A program made the translations under genes and the position numbers. Of a stretch of 64,000 bases of DNA, positions 45,040-52,974 are shown piece by piece (positions within the stretch are counted from its first letter, which is position 1; the number at the start of each line of letters is the position of its first letter). The stretch lies in NCBI GenBank assembly GCA_016840465.1, contig JAEOSH010000002.1, positions 1 through 64,000 on the forward strand, read 5' to 3'. The DNA comes from Candidatus Baldrarchaeum yapensis (GTDB taxonomy: Archaea; Asgardarchaeota; Baldrarchaeia; Baldrarchaeales; Baldrarchaeaceae). The notes under the pieces were generated by a model. It saw only the letters and a program-made list of their open reading frames with translations, searched no databases and was not told the origin of the DNA.

Positions 45040-45625
45040 CGAGAAAGATAAAGTGCGAGAGGAGGCCCTAAGAACGACCAGAGAAATCATTAGATTGTGT
45101 GGAGAGGCTGTGAGAAGGATGCATCGTGGGGAGTTTGACGAGGCTTTCAAGAACGTTACCGATGCATCACGAAAAATGAGAGATCTCGAGCAAATCCTTT
45201 CATCACATAAAGATATCCTTCATGAGGGATATGTGCAGGCAGCATACCAGGAACTAGCTGAGGCATATATACTCTATCACCTCTTGAAAAGTAAGGACCT
45301 GCCATTGCCGGAGGAAATAGGAGTACCCTACGTGCCTTACATATTGGCTTTAGGAGATGTTATAGGCGAGCTTAGGCGGGTTATTTTAGACAGATTGAGA
45401 AGTGGCGACTTTTCATCGAGTGAAACTTACTTCAGGATAATGGAGGAAATTTTCTCTTATCTAATCACGTTAGATTATCCTGATGCGCTAATACCCGGTC
45501 ATAGACGCAAGTGCGATATTGCACGCGGGATTCTTGAAAAGATGCGCGGAGACCTATTTCTTGCTGTACATAGAGAGAAGTCTATAGAACTCATGAAAAG
45601 GCTTTTGGAGAGGTTAAAGAGTTGA
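44981..45625 (+). CDS. Translin-family RNA-binding protein
   Basis: About 214 residues, all helical. It matches archaeal translin/TRAX-like proteins (COG2178), for example in REEALRTTREIIRLCGEAVRRMHRGEFDEAFKN taken in parts, and YQELAEAYILYHLLKS. In eukaryotes translin-TRAX binds RNA and trims tRNA 5' leaders. The GTG at 44981 has GAGGGTG upstream; a GTG at 44972 is an alternative. It overlaps the radical SAM gene by about 59 nt and endonuclease V by 4 nt. Confidence 0.85.
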   Translation: MERILSKLQLVFTRAREMLDEKDKVREEALRTTREIIRLCGEAVRRMHRGEFDEAFKNVTDASRKMRDLEQILSSHKDILHEGYVQAAYQELAEAYILYHLLKSKDLPLPEEIGVPYVPYILALGDVIGELRRVILDRLRSGDFSSSETYFRIMEEIFSYLITLDYPDALIPGHRRKCDIARGILEKMRGDLFLAVHREKSIELMKRLLERLKS

Positions 45626-46290
45626 AACGAAATCTACAAACTTATGGCAAAATATCAATCGAAAAAGCTAGAAGAGCACAAAGACTGCTTGCAGAAATGG
45701 TAATCGAGCATGATGATTTCAAGAACCCACCAGATATAATCGGCGGGGTTGATGTTTCCTACCTTGGCAATAGAGCCGTTGGGGTTGCAGTGCTGCTCGA
45801 TTTTAGGACACTTGAACTCGTAGAATATGCAACCGCAGTTGTAGATGTCAAATTCCCATATGTCCCGACATTACTCGCATTTAGAGAATTCTTCCCAATG
45901 GCAAAAGCAATACTGTCTTTAAAACGGAATGCGGACATCTATATGATAGATGCTCAAGGCAGACTTCATCCCTACGGACTGGGAGCCGCATGTCACATTG
46001 GAGTCGTATTAGATATTCCGACCATAGGTGTCGCAAAACGCTTGCTTTGCGGCACGATCGGTGCGCGCTCAGATGATGTCGCCCCCGTTGTTCTAGATGA
46101 TAAAATCATAGGTGCTGCTGTCTGGACCGGACGTTCCAAAAAGCCCATATTTGTTAGTGTTGGACATAAAGTATCGCTGAATACAGCCATTCGTTTAGTT
46201 AAGCAGACCACGAGAAAGGGACGAAAGTTGCCAGAACCTATAAGGTTAGCGCATTCGATTGCCACAAGATATAGGTCGAGAATTCGGTGA
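45622..46290 (+). CDS. nfi: Endonuclease V
   Basis: A 222-residue nuclease acting on deaminated (inosine-containing) nucleic acids. Catalytic residues are recognisable: Asp in GGVDVSY, Tyr and Glu in FPYVPTLLAFRE, Asp in IDAQGRLHP with its His, and Lys in GVAKRL. Two positions differ from the bacterial consensus (DAQG for DGQG, HPY for HPR), a variation also expected in archaeal forms. TTG start, overlapping the translin gene by 4 nt. Confidence 0.92.
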   Translation: MKRNLQTYGKISIEKARRAQRLLAEMVIEHDDFKNPPDIIGGVDVSYLGNRAVGVAVLLDFRTLELVEYATAVVDVKFPYVPTLLAFREFFPMAKAILSLKRNADIYMIDAQGRLHPYGLGAACHIGVVLDIPTIGVAKRLLCGTIGARSDDVAPVVLDDKIIGAAVWTGRSKKPIFVSVGHKVSLNTAIRLVKQTTRKGRKLPEPIRLAHSIATRYRSRIR

Positions 46291-46973
46291 GGTTTATGAT
46301 AAAAGACAGATTATTCACGACATTATATGTACTAGCAAAACTAGGTGCATGCAACAGAGCGGTGGAAATATCTACGGTGAAATTGGGGAAAGAATTGGGA
46401 ATAAGTCAGCAGAGTGCCTCCCGCAGGCTACAAGAACTTGAAAAGTTGGGATTGATAGTGAGAGAAATAAGCAGACGTGGACAACTGGTCAGAATTACCG
46501 AAAGGGGGTTGGATATGCTAAGAGATTTTTATTATGGCTTACGAGAAATCCTAGAGGGCATATCTCCTGTAATAAGGATTAGAGGAAAGCTATTTACCGG
46601 TCTTGGAGAGGGACGCTTTTATGTGTCACTAGAGGGGTATAGGAGGCAATTTATTGAAAAGTTGGGGTTCGATCCGTATCCTGGAACATTAAACCTCAAG
46701 CTTGTGAGCAAGGAGGACGTTGACGCCTACAGGTCACTATTATCCTCGAGGAATGGAATAAGAATAGAGGGATTCAGCGATGAGAAGCGAACCTATGGAG
46801 ATGCTATCTGCTATCCGGTGCTTATAAATGGGAAAATCCACGGCGCTATTGTGAAAGCCAGACGGACTCATTATGGAGACGACGTTGTCGAGGTAATAGC
46901 ACCAGTTTGTTTGCGAGATTACTTAAAACTAAAGGATGGAGATATCATAGAACTTATTTTCGAGAGATATTAG
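46287..46973 (+). CDS. ribK: CTP-dependent riboflavin kinase with N-terminal HTH
   Basis: A 228-residue archaeal riboflavin kinase, which uses CTP to make FMN. Residues 1-90 form a winged HTH (LGISQQSASRRLQELEKLGLI). The kinase barrel begins with IRGKLFTGLGEGRFYVSLEGY and contains LGFDPYPGTLNLKL. The fusion suggests a flavin-responsive regulator (RbkR-like). It is convergent, with a 4-nt overlap, with the FAD synthase gene. Confidence 0.92.
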   Translation: MRFMIKDRLFTTLYVLAKLGACNRAVEISTVKLGKELGISQQSASRRLQELEKLGLIVREISRRGQLVRITERGLDMLRDFYYGLREILEGISPVIRIRGKLFTGLGEGRFYVSLEGYRRQFIEKLGFDPYPGTLNLKLVSKEDVDAYRSLLSSRNGIRIEGFSDEKRTYGDAICYPVLINGKIHGAIVKARRTHYGDDVVEVIAPVCLRDYLKLKDGDIIELIFERY

Positions 46974-47626
46974 GCGTTTTCACGCTCCATAAGTTTGTTT
47001 GCCTTTTCTAATATTTTTGAAGTTTTTGCCAGCGGGGAGTCGTCCCATACATCAAGTCTCACTATTTCTGTGACAATTCCCCGTTTTTTGAGATTCTTTC
47101 TCAGGACTTCTTCGTCAACCTTTTGATCTCTGCCCAACGCTATGATGTCTGGTTTTATTTTCTCGATGGGGGTTAAAATGTCGTCTTCAGATCCGAGTAT
47201 TGCGATATCTACGGGCTTTAGTGATTCGACTACCTGTCTTCTTTGCTCTTCCGGAACCACCGGTGGTCTTGATTTTAAACGTAAAACGTTCTTGTCCCGA
47301 GCGACGATTACGATTAAGACATCGCCTAACTCCTTAGCGGCCTTTAATGTTCTTATATGGCCTGTATGAATTATGTCAAATGTACCTGCAGTCACTATGA
47401 CTTTTATAAGGGAGCGTCCCTTCTCTGTTACTATGAATTCTCGGTTATTGTCGTTAGATACGGGTTTCACGAGTCCGTACTTATATGCTCTTTCCAAGGC
47501 ATTACGTATGCTATTTTCATCGATGTCCATAATCTTTAACAACTCTTCTACCGAAAATCGCCCTTTCTTGAATTGCAACACAAAGGCCCACTTTAGTATT
47601 TTCTTAAGGAGCATATCTGTCCTCAT
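46970..47626 (-). CDS. ribL: FAD synthase, archaeal RibL type, with N-terminal HTH
   Basis: A 218-residue cytidylyltransferase-fold protein. VTAGTFDIIHTGHIRTLKAAKELGD contains the HxGH motif. ALGRDQKV and the ISSTKI-like segment (here LAKTSKI) follow. It adenylates FMN to FAD. About 70 residues before the catalytic domain form a small winged helix, not typical of stand-alone RibL. It lies beside RibK, so FMN and FAD formation are encoded back to back. Confidence 0.88.
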   Translation of the reverse strand: MRTDMLLKKILKWAFVLQFKKGRFSVEELLKIMDIDENSIRNALERAYKYGLVKPVSNDNNREFIVTEKGRSLIKVIVTAGTFDIIHTGHIRTLKAAKELGDVLIVIVARDKNVLRLKSRPPVVPEEQRRQVVESLKPVDIAILGSEDDILTPIEKIKPDIIALGRDQKVDEEVLRKNLKKRGIVTEIVRLDVWDDSPLAKTSKILEKANKLMERENA

Positions 47627-47711
47627 TAACCTATCATCTCTTCCTATGCGTACATTATCATATAGATGGCATGCTCTTTATACCTAAGGATCACCATTAA
47701 CACATAGCATA

Positions 47712-48302
47712 TTACTTTATGCCGAGAAACCATCTAGCAAACTTTTCTGCCGCTCTTGCTCTGTGGGAAAGCTTATTCTTTTCATGTAAGATCATTTCTC
47801 CGAAAGTTCGACCATCACCCTCTTCTGGGCAAAAAATGGGATCGTAGCCAAATCCGTGAGATCCTCTAATTTCCTCCGAAATGACTCCGTACACGTACCC
47901 ATCGAATGTGATAGGGTTATTACCTGGCTCGCAATATGCAATCACACTTTTAAAATATGCCCGCCGATTTTTTACTCCCTTTAGGAGTTTTAGTATGCCC
48001 TCATTTCCTATAGTTTTAAATACGTATGAGGAATAAGGACCAGGGAATCCCTTTAATTCCTCTATGAACAGTCCAGCGTCTTCCACTATGACCGGGACAC
48101 CATACTCGTTTGCCGCGACTCTTGCAGAGAAACTTGCAATCGTTTCGAGGTCATCTGCCTGTATTTCAATTATCTTGCTCTTAAGCCACTCGACATTTAT
48201 TCCGAATCTTGATAAAATCTCCCTTAACTCCATAAATTTATGCTTATTTCCGGTGGCAACATGTAATTTCCTTTTATCCTTGTCTTTTGCGTTCTTTAAC
48301 AT
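47712..48302 (-). CDS. XTP/dITP diphosphatase (HAM1/RdgB)
   Basis: A 196-residue house-cleaning enzyme that hydrolyses non-canonical purine NTPs. VATGNKHKFMELREIL at the N-terminus (near residue 15), VIVEDAGLFIEELKGFPGPYSSYVF (in parts) and HGFGYDPIFCPEE are diagnostic. The start overlaps the end of the Bud32 gene by 29 nt; a later start would remove this but shorten the N-terminus. Confidence 0.93.
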   Translation of the reverse strand: MLKNAKDKDKRKLHVATGNKHKFMELREILSRFGINVEWLKSKIIEIQADDLETIASFSARVAANEYGVPVIVEDAGLFIEELKGFPGPYSSYVFKTIGNEGILKLLKGVKNRRAYFKSVIAYCEPGNNPITFDGYVYGVISEEIRGSHGFGYDPIFCPEEGDGRTFGEMILHEKNKLSHRARAAEKFARWFLGIK

Positions 48303-48921
48303 ATCTTCCCCTCCTTCTTATCTCCTCAACCCTTTCTAGAACCTCTTTTCCGGCACTCTCTCCCACAATTTCGAAATATCCTTCCATGATCCACTTAAAG
48401 TACAGATCATCCTTCTCGTAATGGGTACTTTCCAATGCACGGCGCATGAGGTGTATATCCACGGCCCGATCCTCCAGTTCTTTCGAATACTCCGCCAATC
48501 CGAAGTCTATGAACACTATTCTTCCATCAGGGGAGAGTATCATATTAGAGGTTGTTAGATCACCGTGTATTATCCCGTTGTTATGAAGTTTTCCTACAAG
48601 TCTGCCGATTTCCCTGCATATTTCTCGTGCCCTATCTTCTGAAAGTTTATCAAGAATGTCCTTGAGAACTTGACCCTCTATACGTTCCATGATTATAGAT
48701 CCGCTTTCGAGATCTATGAAGTAGAGGGCCGGGGTTGGAACTCCCGCCTTCTTTGCATCAAGGAGTATGCGCGCTTCATGTCGAGTTCTCGACATTCTTA
48801 ATTTCATGTCGAGTTCAGGGATACGATATCTTTTAGGTATGCGCATTTTCCTTATCGCGTCAAATCCGTACCATTCTTCTCTGATAATCCAGGCCTCCGC
48901 GCCCTTCTTTATGATCTCCAT
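48274..48921 (-). CDS. bud32: KEOPS complex kinase/ATPase Bud32
   Basis: A 215-residue minimal protein kinase needed for t6A modification of tRNA. GAEAWIIREEW marks the ATP-binding start. IIHGDLTTSNMIL is the catalytic loop, and FIDFGLAEYSKELEDRAVD the DFG region and activation segment. It stands alone, not fused to Kae1. It overlaps the downstream HAM1 gene, so the two are probably co-transcribed. Confidence 0.94.
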   Translation of the reverse strand: MEIIKKGAEAWIIREEWYGFDAIRKMRIPKRYRIPELDMKLRMSRTRHEARILLDAKKAGVPTPALYFIDLESGSIIMERIEGQVLKDILDKLSEDRAREICREIGRLVGKLHNNGIIHGDLTTSNMILSPDGRIVFIDFGLAEYSKELEDRAVDIHLMRRALESTHYEKDDLYFKWIMEGYFEIVGESAGKEVLERVEEIRRRGRYVKERKRQG

Positions 48922-49048
48922 GATGTTTCACTCCATAGAAATCCTTTATAGATCGTATCCTTAAAACCTATAGCAACTGCTTAAGCGTAACTATTCCGGG
49001 TGCTCGAGAAGGTCTTTCATTCCAAAGAAGATAACGGAGGTATAGGAT

Positions 49049-49246
49049 TTGAGTTCAAAGAAAAAGAAGAAGCTAGAGATTGCTATTTACAAATACTATG
49101 AGGTAGTGAACGGAAAACTTGTGAGAAAAAGGAAGTTCTGCCCTAGATGTGGGCCGGGTGTTTACCTTGCGGATCACCCAGACAGATACGCATGTGGAAA
49201 ATGCGGATATACAGAATTCAAAAAGCAGCCAGAAAAACGCAGTTAG
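49049..49246 (+). CDS. rps27ae: Ribosomal protein eS31 (S27ae)
   Basis: A 65-residue zinc ribosomal protein. The lysine-rich start precedes [25 protein letters not shown], parts of which form the zinc ribbon (CPRC and CGKC). TTG start after GGAGGT. It is convergent with eS24, whereas these two genes are commonly co-directional in archaea. Confidence 0.95.
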   Translation: MSSKKKKKLEIAIYKYYEVVNGKLVRKRKFCPRCGPGVYLADHPDRYACGKCGYTEFKKQPEKRS

Positions 49247-49248
49247 GA

Positions 49249-49557
49249 TTACTCTTTCTCTTTCGTCTCCTCAGGCAGTTTATTCCTCTCAATTATGTAT
49301 TTTGGCTCTATTGCTAGTGCATCCTCCTTCGTGTTATATATGTGTATGACTCCTCGCGTCCTTGCTATACCAAATTCCGATAGCAAACTCTTGACATAAA
49401 CCCTATCTATATCTGCCGCATACATTGCTGCTATTTTCTTTCTTATTTCTACCCTTCTAGGAGTCCCCTGTCCGGGGTGTTCTATTATTACTTCTATTTC
49501 CTTCCTATGCAATAACGGGTTATCTCTCTCCTTCACAACCTTTATTTCTAAAGACAT
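49249..49557 (-). CDS. rps24e: Ribosomal protein eS24
   Basis: A 102-residue eS24. EIKVVKERDNPLLHRKEIEV, RKKIAAMYAADIDRVYV and the GVIHIYNTKEDA segment match the family. It is the last gene of the long minus-strand translation cluster and overlaps the DUF359 gene by 38 nt. Confidence 0.95.
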   Translation of the reverse strand: MSLEIKVVKERDNPLLHRKEIEVIIEHPGQGTPRRVEIRKKIAAMYAADIDRVYVKSLLSEFGIARTRGVIHIYNTKEDALAIEPKYIIERNKLPEETKEKE

Positions 49558-50092
49558 GCGTAGGTCCCTCCATTCGTGATATTATATCTAAAGCCTTCTT
49601 CTTGATATCCTCATTTACCTTTATCACCACGAGACCCTCATTTGGTTGTCCATATATTATAACTGCCCCAAGCGGGGCATGTATTACTGCAGGAAGGGTT
49701 AATAAGTCCTCCTCTCCTTCCACAAATATCCTGATGCGTTGACCGGAGTTAATTGCTCTCTTTATGGCAAGCCACGCATCCAAAGTTATCGTACCCGCTG
49801 GATTTTTTGTCTTTATATCAATGGCATCACATACCCTTGGGCTTTGATATTCCTTTCTAAGAGTCTTCATATCCACTATGGAAACATCCGGAACGAGTCC
49901 CACATCGAGTAATGACTCTGTAACCACATCACCTACGGCTACTATTAGGTTTGGCGAAAAGCTTTTTATTATTTTTACAGCCTCAATTGTCGATTTTGGA
50001 TGTTTGCCACGGATCAGTATTCCGATTGGCTTCTTTAGTTCATCACGCAGAGATTCCGGCAACACTAGGCGTTCGCTTTCTTCACTCATCAT
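49520..50092 (-). CDS. GTP-dependent dephospho-CoA kinase (DUF359)
   Basis: A 190-residue protein of the archaeal DUF359 family, shown to phosphorylate dephospho-CoA with GTP in the last step of CoA synthesis. Conserved blocks include VGDVVTESLLDVGLVPDVSIVD (in parts), VEGEEDLLTLPAV and YGQPNEGLVVIKV. It sits between spt4 and rps24e, its usual archaeal neighbourhood, and overlaps both. Confidence 0.93.
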   Translation of the reverse strand: MMSEESERLVLPESLRDELKKPIGILIRGKHPKSTIEAVKIIKSFSPNLIVAVGDVVTESLLDVGLVPDVSIVDMKTLRKEYQSPRVCDAIDIKTKNPAGTITLDAWLAIKRAINSGQRIRIFVEGEEDLLTLPAVIHAPLGAVIIYGQPNEGLVVIKVNEDIKKKALDIISRMEGPTHVFRNKGCEGER

Positions 50093-50277
50093 CTTACCCT
50101 CAAGGCATATCTCCCTTCCTTATTTATTTTCAGCCTTTTCGCAATTTCAGAGTTTTCTGGATCGATTATGATAACTATACCTGAGAAATTTGCGGAAAGA
50201 TTTCTGGAGCCGCATTTTGGACAAACATCTTTTCCTCTAACTATAAAGTGGCATTTTTTGCATGCTTTTTCCTTCAA
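50089..50277 (-). CDS. spt4: Transcription elongation factor Spt4
   Basis: A 62-residue zinc protein. ACKKCHFIV and CPKCGSRNLS form the zinc site, and SGIVIIIDPENSEIAKRL is the Spt4 core. It partners Spt5 on RNA polymerase. The gene is directly after rpoE (no spacer) and overlaps DUF359 by 4 nt, the conserved archaeal order. Confidence 0.95.
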   Translation of the reverse strand: MKEKACKKCHFIVRGKDVCPKCGSRNLSANFSGIVIIIDPENSEIAKRLKINKEGRYALRVR

Positions 50278-50844
50278 TTACTCTCCCTCTTTACGTTCTT
50301 CTATTCTTTTAACTTCCTCTTTTATCCACTCCAGCTTTCCTAGGAAGGGTTGACGCATGGTTAGACCTATTCTCCCACCTTTACCTCCCTTCAGGCTTAT
50401 GGCTGTTATTCTAGCTCTAACTCTATCTCCTTCCGATAGAACTCTCCCGGACTCCTTTCCGAGGAGAGATGAACGTTTCGGATCATATGATATGAAATCA
50501 TCCGTTATTTGGCTGATATGGCATAATCCGTCCATGGGACCTAAGCGCACGAAAACGCCAAAACTGACTACCTCTATGACCTCACCCTCGATAACTTCGT
50601 ACATTTCGGGCTTAAACGTCAAGGCTTCAAATACAACTTCATGGTATGTGGCGCCATCACCCGGAATTATCTTCCCCAGCCCGACCTCGTCAACTTTTAG
50701 AACCATTATGACAAACCCGAGTTCTGAATCTAGGGTTCCCTCGTATTTTTCCTTAAGCGCGGAAAGAGCCGCCTCGTCGATGGGTTTATTGAGAAGGTTC
50801 GGTGGAATCCGCACAATATCTTTAACCTTAACCAATTTGTACAT
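50278..50844 (-). CDS. rpoE: RNA polymerase subunit Rpo7 (RpoE)
   Basis: A 188-residue stalk subunit. YKLVKVKDIVRIPP at the N-terminus is the tip domain. VVSFGVFVRLGPMDGLCHISQITDD is the S1 RNA-binding domain. With Rpo4 it forms the polymerase stalk. Followed directly by spt4. Confidence 0.96.
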   Translation of the reverse strand: MYKLVKVKDIVRIPPNLLNKPIDEAALSALKEKYEGTLDSELGFVIMVLKVDEVGLGKIIPGDGATYHEVVFEALTFKPEMYEVIEGEVIEVVSFGVFVRLGPMDGLCHISQITDDFISYDPKRSSLLGKESGRVLSEGDRVRARITAISLKGGKGGRIGLTMRQPFLGKLEWIKEEVKRIEERKEGE

Positions 50845-50877
50845 AACCGCACCTCCGGTTTTCTCAATAGAGTCTCT

Positions 50878-51306
50878 CTATATGATGGTTCCCTCCAGTT
50901 CGAAATGCGATAATTGTCTGAGAAAGATTACGGGAACACCATTTTTTCGAAGTTCTCTTCTTAACTTGTTATCGCAGGTCGCAACGCACCATTTATACTT
51001 TTTGGCGGTTTTTAATATTGTCTCATCGACCGTCTTGCCTCGACATTCGTCCGGAACCTTAATAAGCTTGTACTTCCTCGCAAGCGCAAGCGCAAAAGAC
51101 GCCTCTCTTTTTGTTTTAGGAGACGCCGTTTGGCGCAGTTTCTCCAATTCTTCCAGTATGCAGTCCAATATTACAGGTTCAAACGCTCGCTCAACTACAC
51201 GTGCTATTTCATGTTCTAGATTTATGTGCATTTTGGACGGAAGCATTAACATATTCGTATCCAGTATAACACCTACCTTTTGAGACCTTTCACTTGATGA
51301 TCCCAT
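50878..51306 (-). CDS. PIN-domain protein (Fcf1/Utp24-like, COG1412)
   Basis: A 142-residue PIN-fold nuclease-like protein. Acidic residues typical of the site are in [28 protein letters not shown] and [10 protein letters not shown]. The family relates to eukaryotic Fcf1, which cleaves pre-rRNA. Its location between aIF2-gamma and rpoE is conserved in archaea. The start overlaps the aIF2-gamma stop by 17 nt. Confidence 0.9.
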   Translation of the reverse strand: MGSSSERSQKVGVILDTNMLMLPSKMHINLEHEIARVVERAFEPVILDCILEELEKLRQTASPKTKREASFALALARKYKLIKVPDECRGKTVDETILKTAKKYKWCVATCDNKLRRELRKNGVPVIFLRQLSHFELEGTII

Positions 51307-52552
51307 ACCCTATTAGCCTCCATCGTCCGCTTATTTGCCTACTTATTGCAACTCTTGCTCCCTCCTCTGCACATACTGGTCTTCTGAGCACCACCTCGAT
51401 TTCATCTCCCCTCACAGAAGTAACAGTACCGACGGTCGCAGCAGTTCCGACGTTAAGCATCAAGTTCTCTCTCACTCTTATTTTCTCAACTTTTTTCATG
51501 TCTGCTGTTCCAACCGCGCGCTCAAGCAGGCGGGCCTCCAATATTAACGTATCCAGAACTGGTGGCAATGTACCCGGTTTTCCAGCAACGTTTCCGACCA
51601 TTCCATCAGCTTTTGTTAATGAGGGATCTAAAGTCGTTTCTATGCCTATTAATCCCCCTGGTCCTGCTTCTTTTAATGGTATATTCCCCCCAGCCATCAA
51701 GTTTACGACTTCCGTAAATATTGGCTCATACACATTCCTCTTCACTGGTAATCCTGGCCTTATCTCAACTTCGTCTCCTAATCTGATTTTTCCTTGAATT
51801 ATCGTTCCGCCCAGAACTCCTCCCTTCAGTTTATCAGGTCTCGTACCGGGCTTATTGATATCGAAAGATCTTGCAACGTAGAATCGTGCTGGTTTTGAGA
51901 AATCGCGTGTTGGCGTTGGTATGAACTCCTCAATTGCCTGTACAACTACATCTATATTGGCACCAAATACTGCCGACGTTGGTATAATGGGAGCGTCTTC
52001 TGCGACGGTTCCCTCAACGAATTTTTTTATTTGCTCATAGTTCTTTATTGCTTCCTCCTTCGACACTAGTTCCACTTTATTTTGAACTATAATTATATTC
52101 TTAACGCCAATTATTTGGAGAGCAACAAAATGTTCCCTTGTTTGCGGTTGGGGACATGGTTCATTTGCCGCAATGACGAGGATGGCTCCATCCATGATAG
52201 CTGCTCCGGATAACATCGTTGCCATTAATATCTCGTGACCTGGACTGTCAACAAACGATATCCTTCGAAGAACCTGAAGTTTTTCACCGCAGTGGGGGCA
52301 TGTGTCTCCCTTTGCCATAAATGTCGTCATATAACATTGAGGTGGGGGACAATTCGGGCATTTCCTTATTGTGGCATCCGCGTATCCAAGTTTTATTGAT
52401 ATTCCACGACGAATTTCCTCACTATGCCTGTCAGTCCATTCACCGGACAAAGCCTGCACTAGGGTTGTCTTCCCGTGATCTACATGCCCTACAACTCCTA
52501 TATTTATTTCACTTTGGCGTTTTTCGTCTTCCAGTATCAATTCACTCCTCAC
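51290..52552 (-). CDS. eif2g: Translation initiation factor aIF2 gamma
   Basis: A 420-residue GTPase that delivers initiator Met-tRNA. G1 [17 protein letters not shown] (near residue 20), zinc-binding CPNC...CPHCGEK, G3 DSPGHE, G4 QNKVEL. Domains II and III follow. GTG 52552 overlaps the eS6 stop by 11 nt; a TTG four codons downstream is an alternative start. Confidence 0.97.
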   Translation of the reverse strand: MRSELILEDEKRQSEINIGVVGHVDHGKTTLVQALSGEWTDRHSEEIRRGISIKLGYADATIRKCPNCPPPQCYMTTFMAKGDTCPHCGEKLQVLRRISFVDSPGHEILMATMLSGAAIMDGAILVIAANEPCPQPQTREHFVALQIIGVKNIIIVQNKVELVSKEEAIKNYEQIKKFVEGTVAEDAPIIPTSAVFGANIDVVVQAIEEFIPTPTRDFSKPARFYVARSFDINKPGTRPDKLKGGVLGGTIIQGKIRLGDEVEIRPGLPVKRNVYEPIFTEVVNLMAGGNIPLKEAGPGGLIGIETTLDPSLTKADGMVGNVAGKPGTLPPVLDTLILEARLLERAVGTADMKKVEKIRVRENLMLNVGTAATVGTVTSVRGDEIEVVLRRPVCAEEGARVAISRQISGRWRLIGYGIIK

Positions 52553-52949
52553 CCTCCTCCTTTTCTTTTGTCGCGCCCACTAACTCCTCTATGGGCTTAG
52601 GACCTTCTTTTATGACTTTTACGTTTACCTGCACAATGTCCTCTGTAATGGTGTTTCCTCTAACAGTCTTCTTTCTCCGCTCGCCTTTTCTCTTAGGATG
52701 AAAGCCTGGCGGGCCAGAGAGTAATACTCTTCTCCTAACACCACCATGAATATCTGGTCTCATCGGAAAGCCATCTTTGTCCGTGCCACCACGGATCTCA
52801 AACTCGTAACCTGGGAAGCCAAGAGGATCTCCTGGGACGATATCGCCTATCTTCTTGCCTATGAGGACCCGACATTTACTTTCGTCTAGAGTCACTTGGT
52901 AAGCTCTTCCGGTTTTGGGTACTGAAATTACGAGTTTCATTTCCACCAT
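52542..52949 (-). CDS. rps6e: Ribosomal protein eS6
   Basis: About 135 residues. [32 protein letters not shown] and [20 protein letters not shown] are family hallmarks. ATG 52949 is favoured by the AGGTGATC sequence 4-7 nt upstream; a GTG at 52958 is in frame. Confidence 0.95.
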   Translation of the reverse strand: MVEMKLVISVPKTGRAYQVTLDESKCRVLIGKKIGDIVPGDPLGFPGYEFEIRGGTDKDGFPMRPDIHGGVRRRVLLSGPPGFHPKRKGERRKKTVRGNTITEDIVQVNVKVIKEGPKPIEELVGATKEKEEGEE

Positions 52950-52974
52950 TGTGATCACCTTCCTCCATCTGGCG

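Noticed and set aside
50357-51283. 308-codon open frame on the plus strand
   Set aside because: It is antisense to rpoE and the PIN-domain gene, which are both well conserved, and its Ser/Thr/Pro-rich product has no protein-like pattern.
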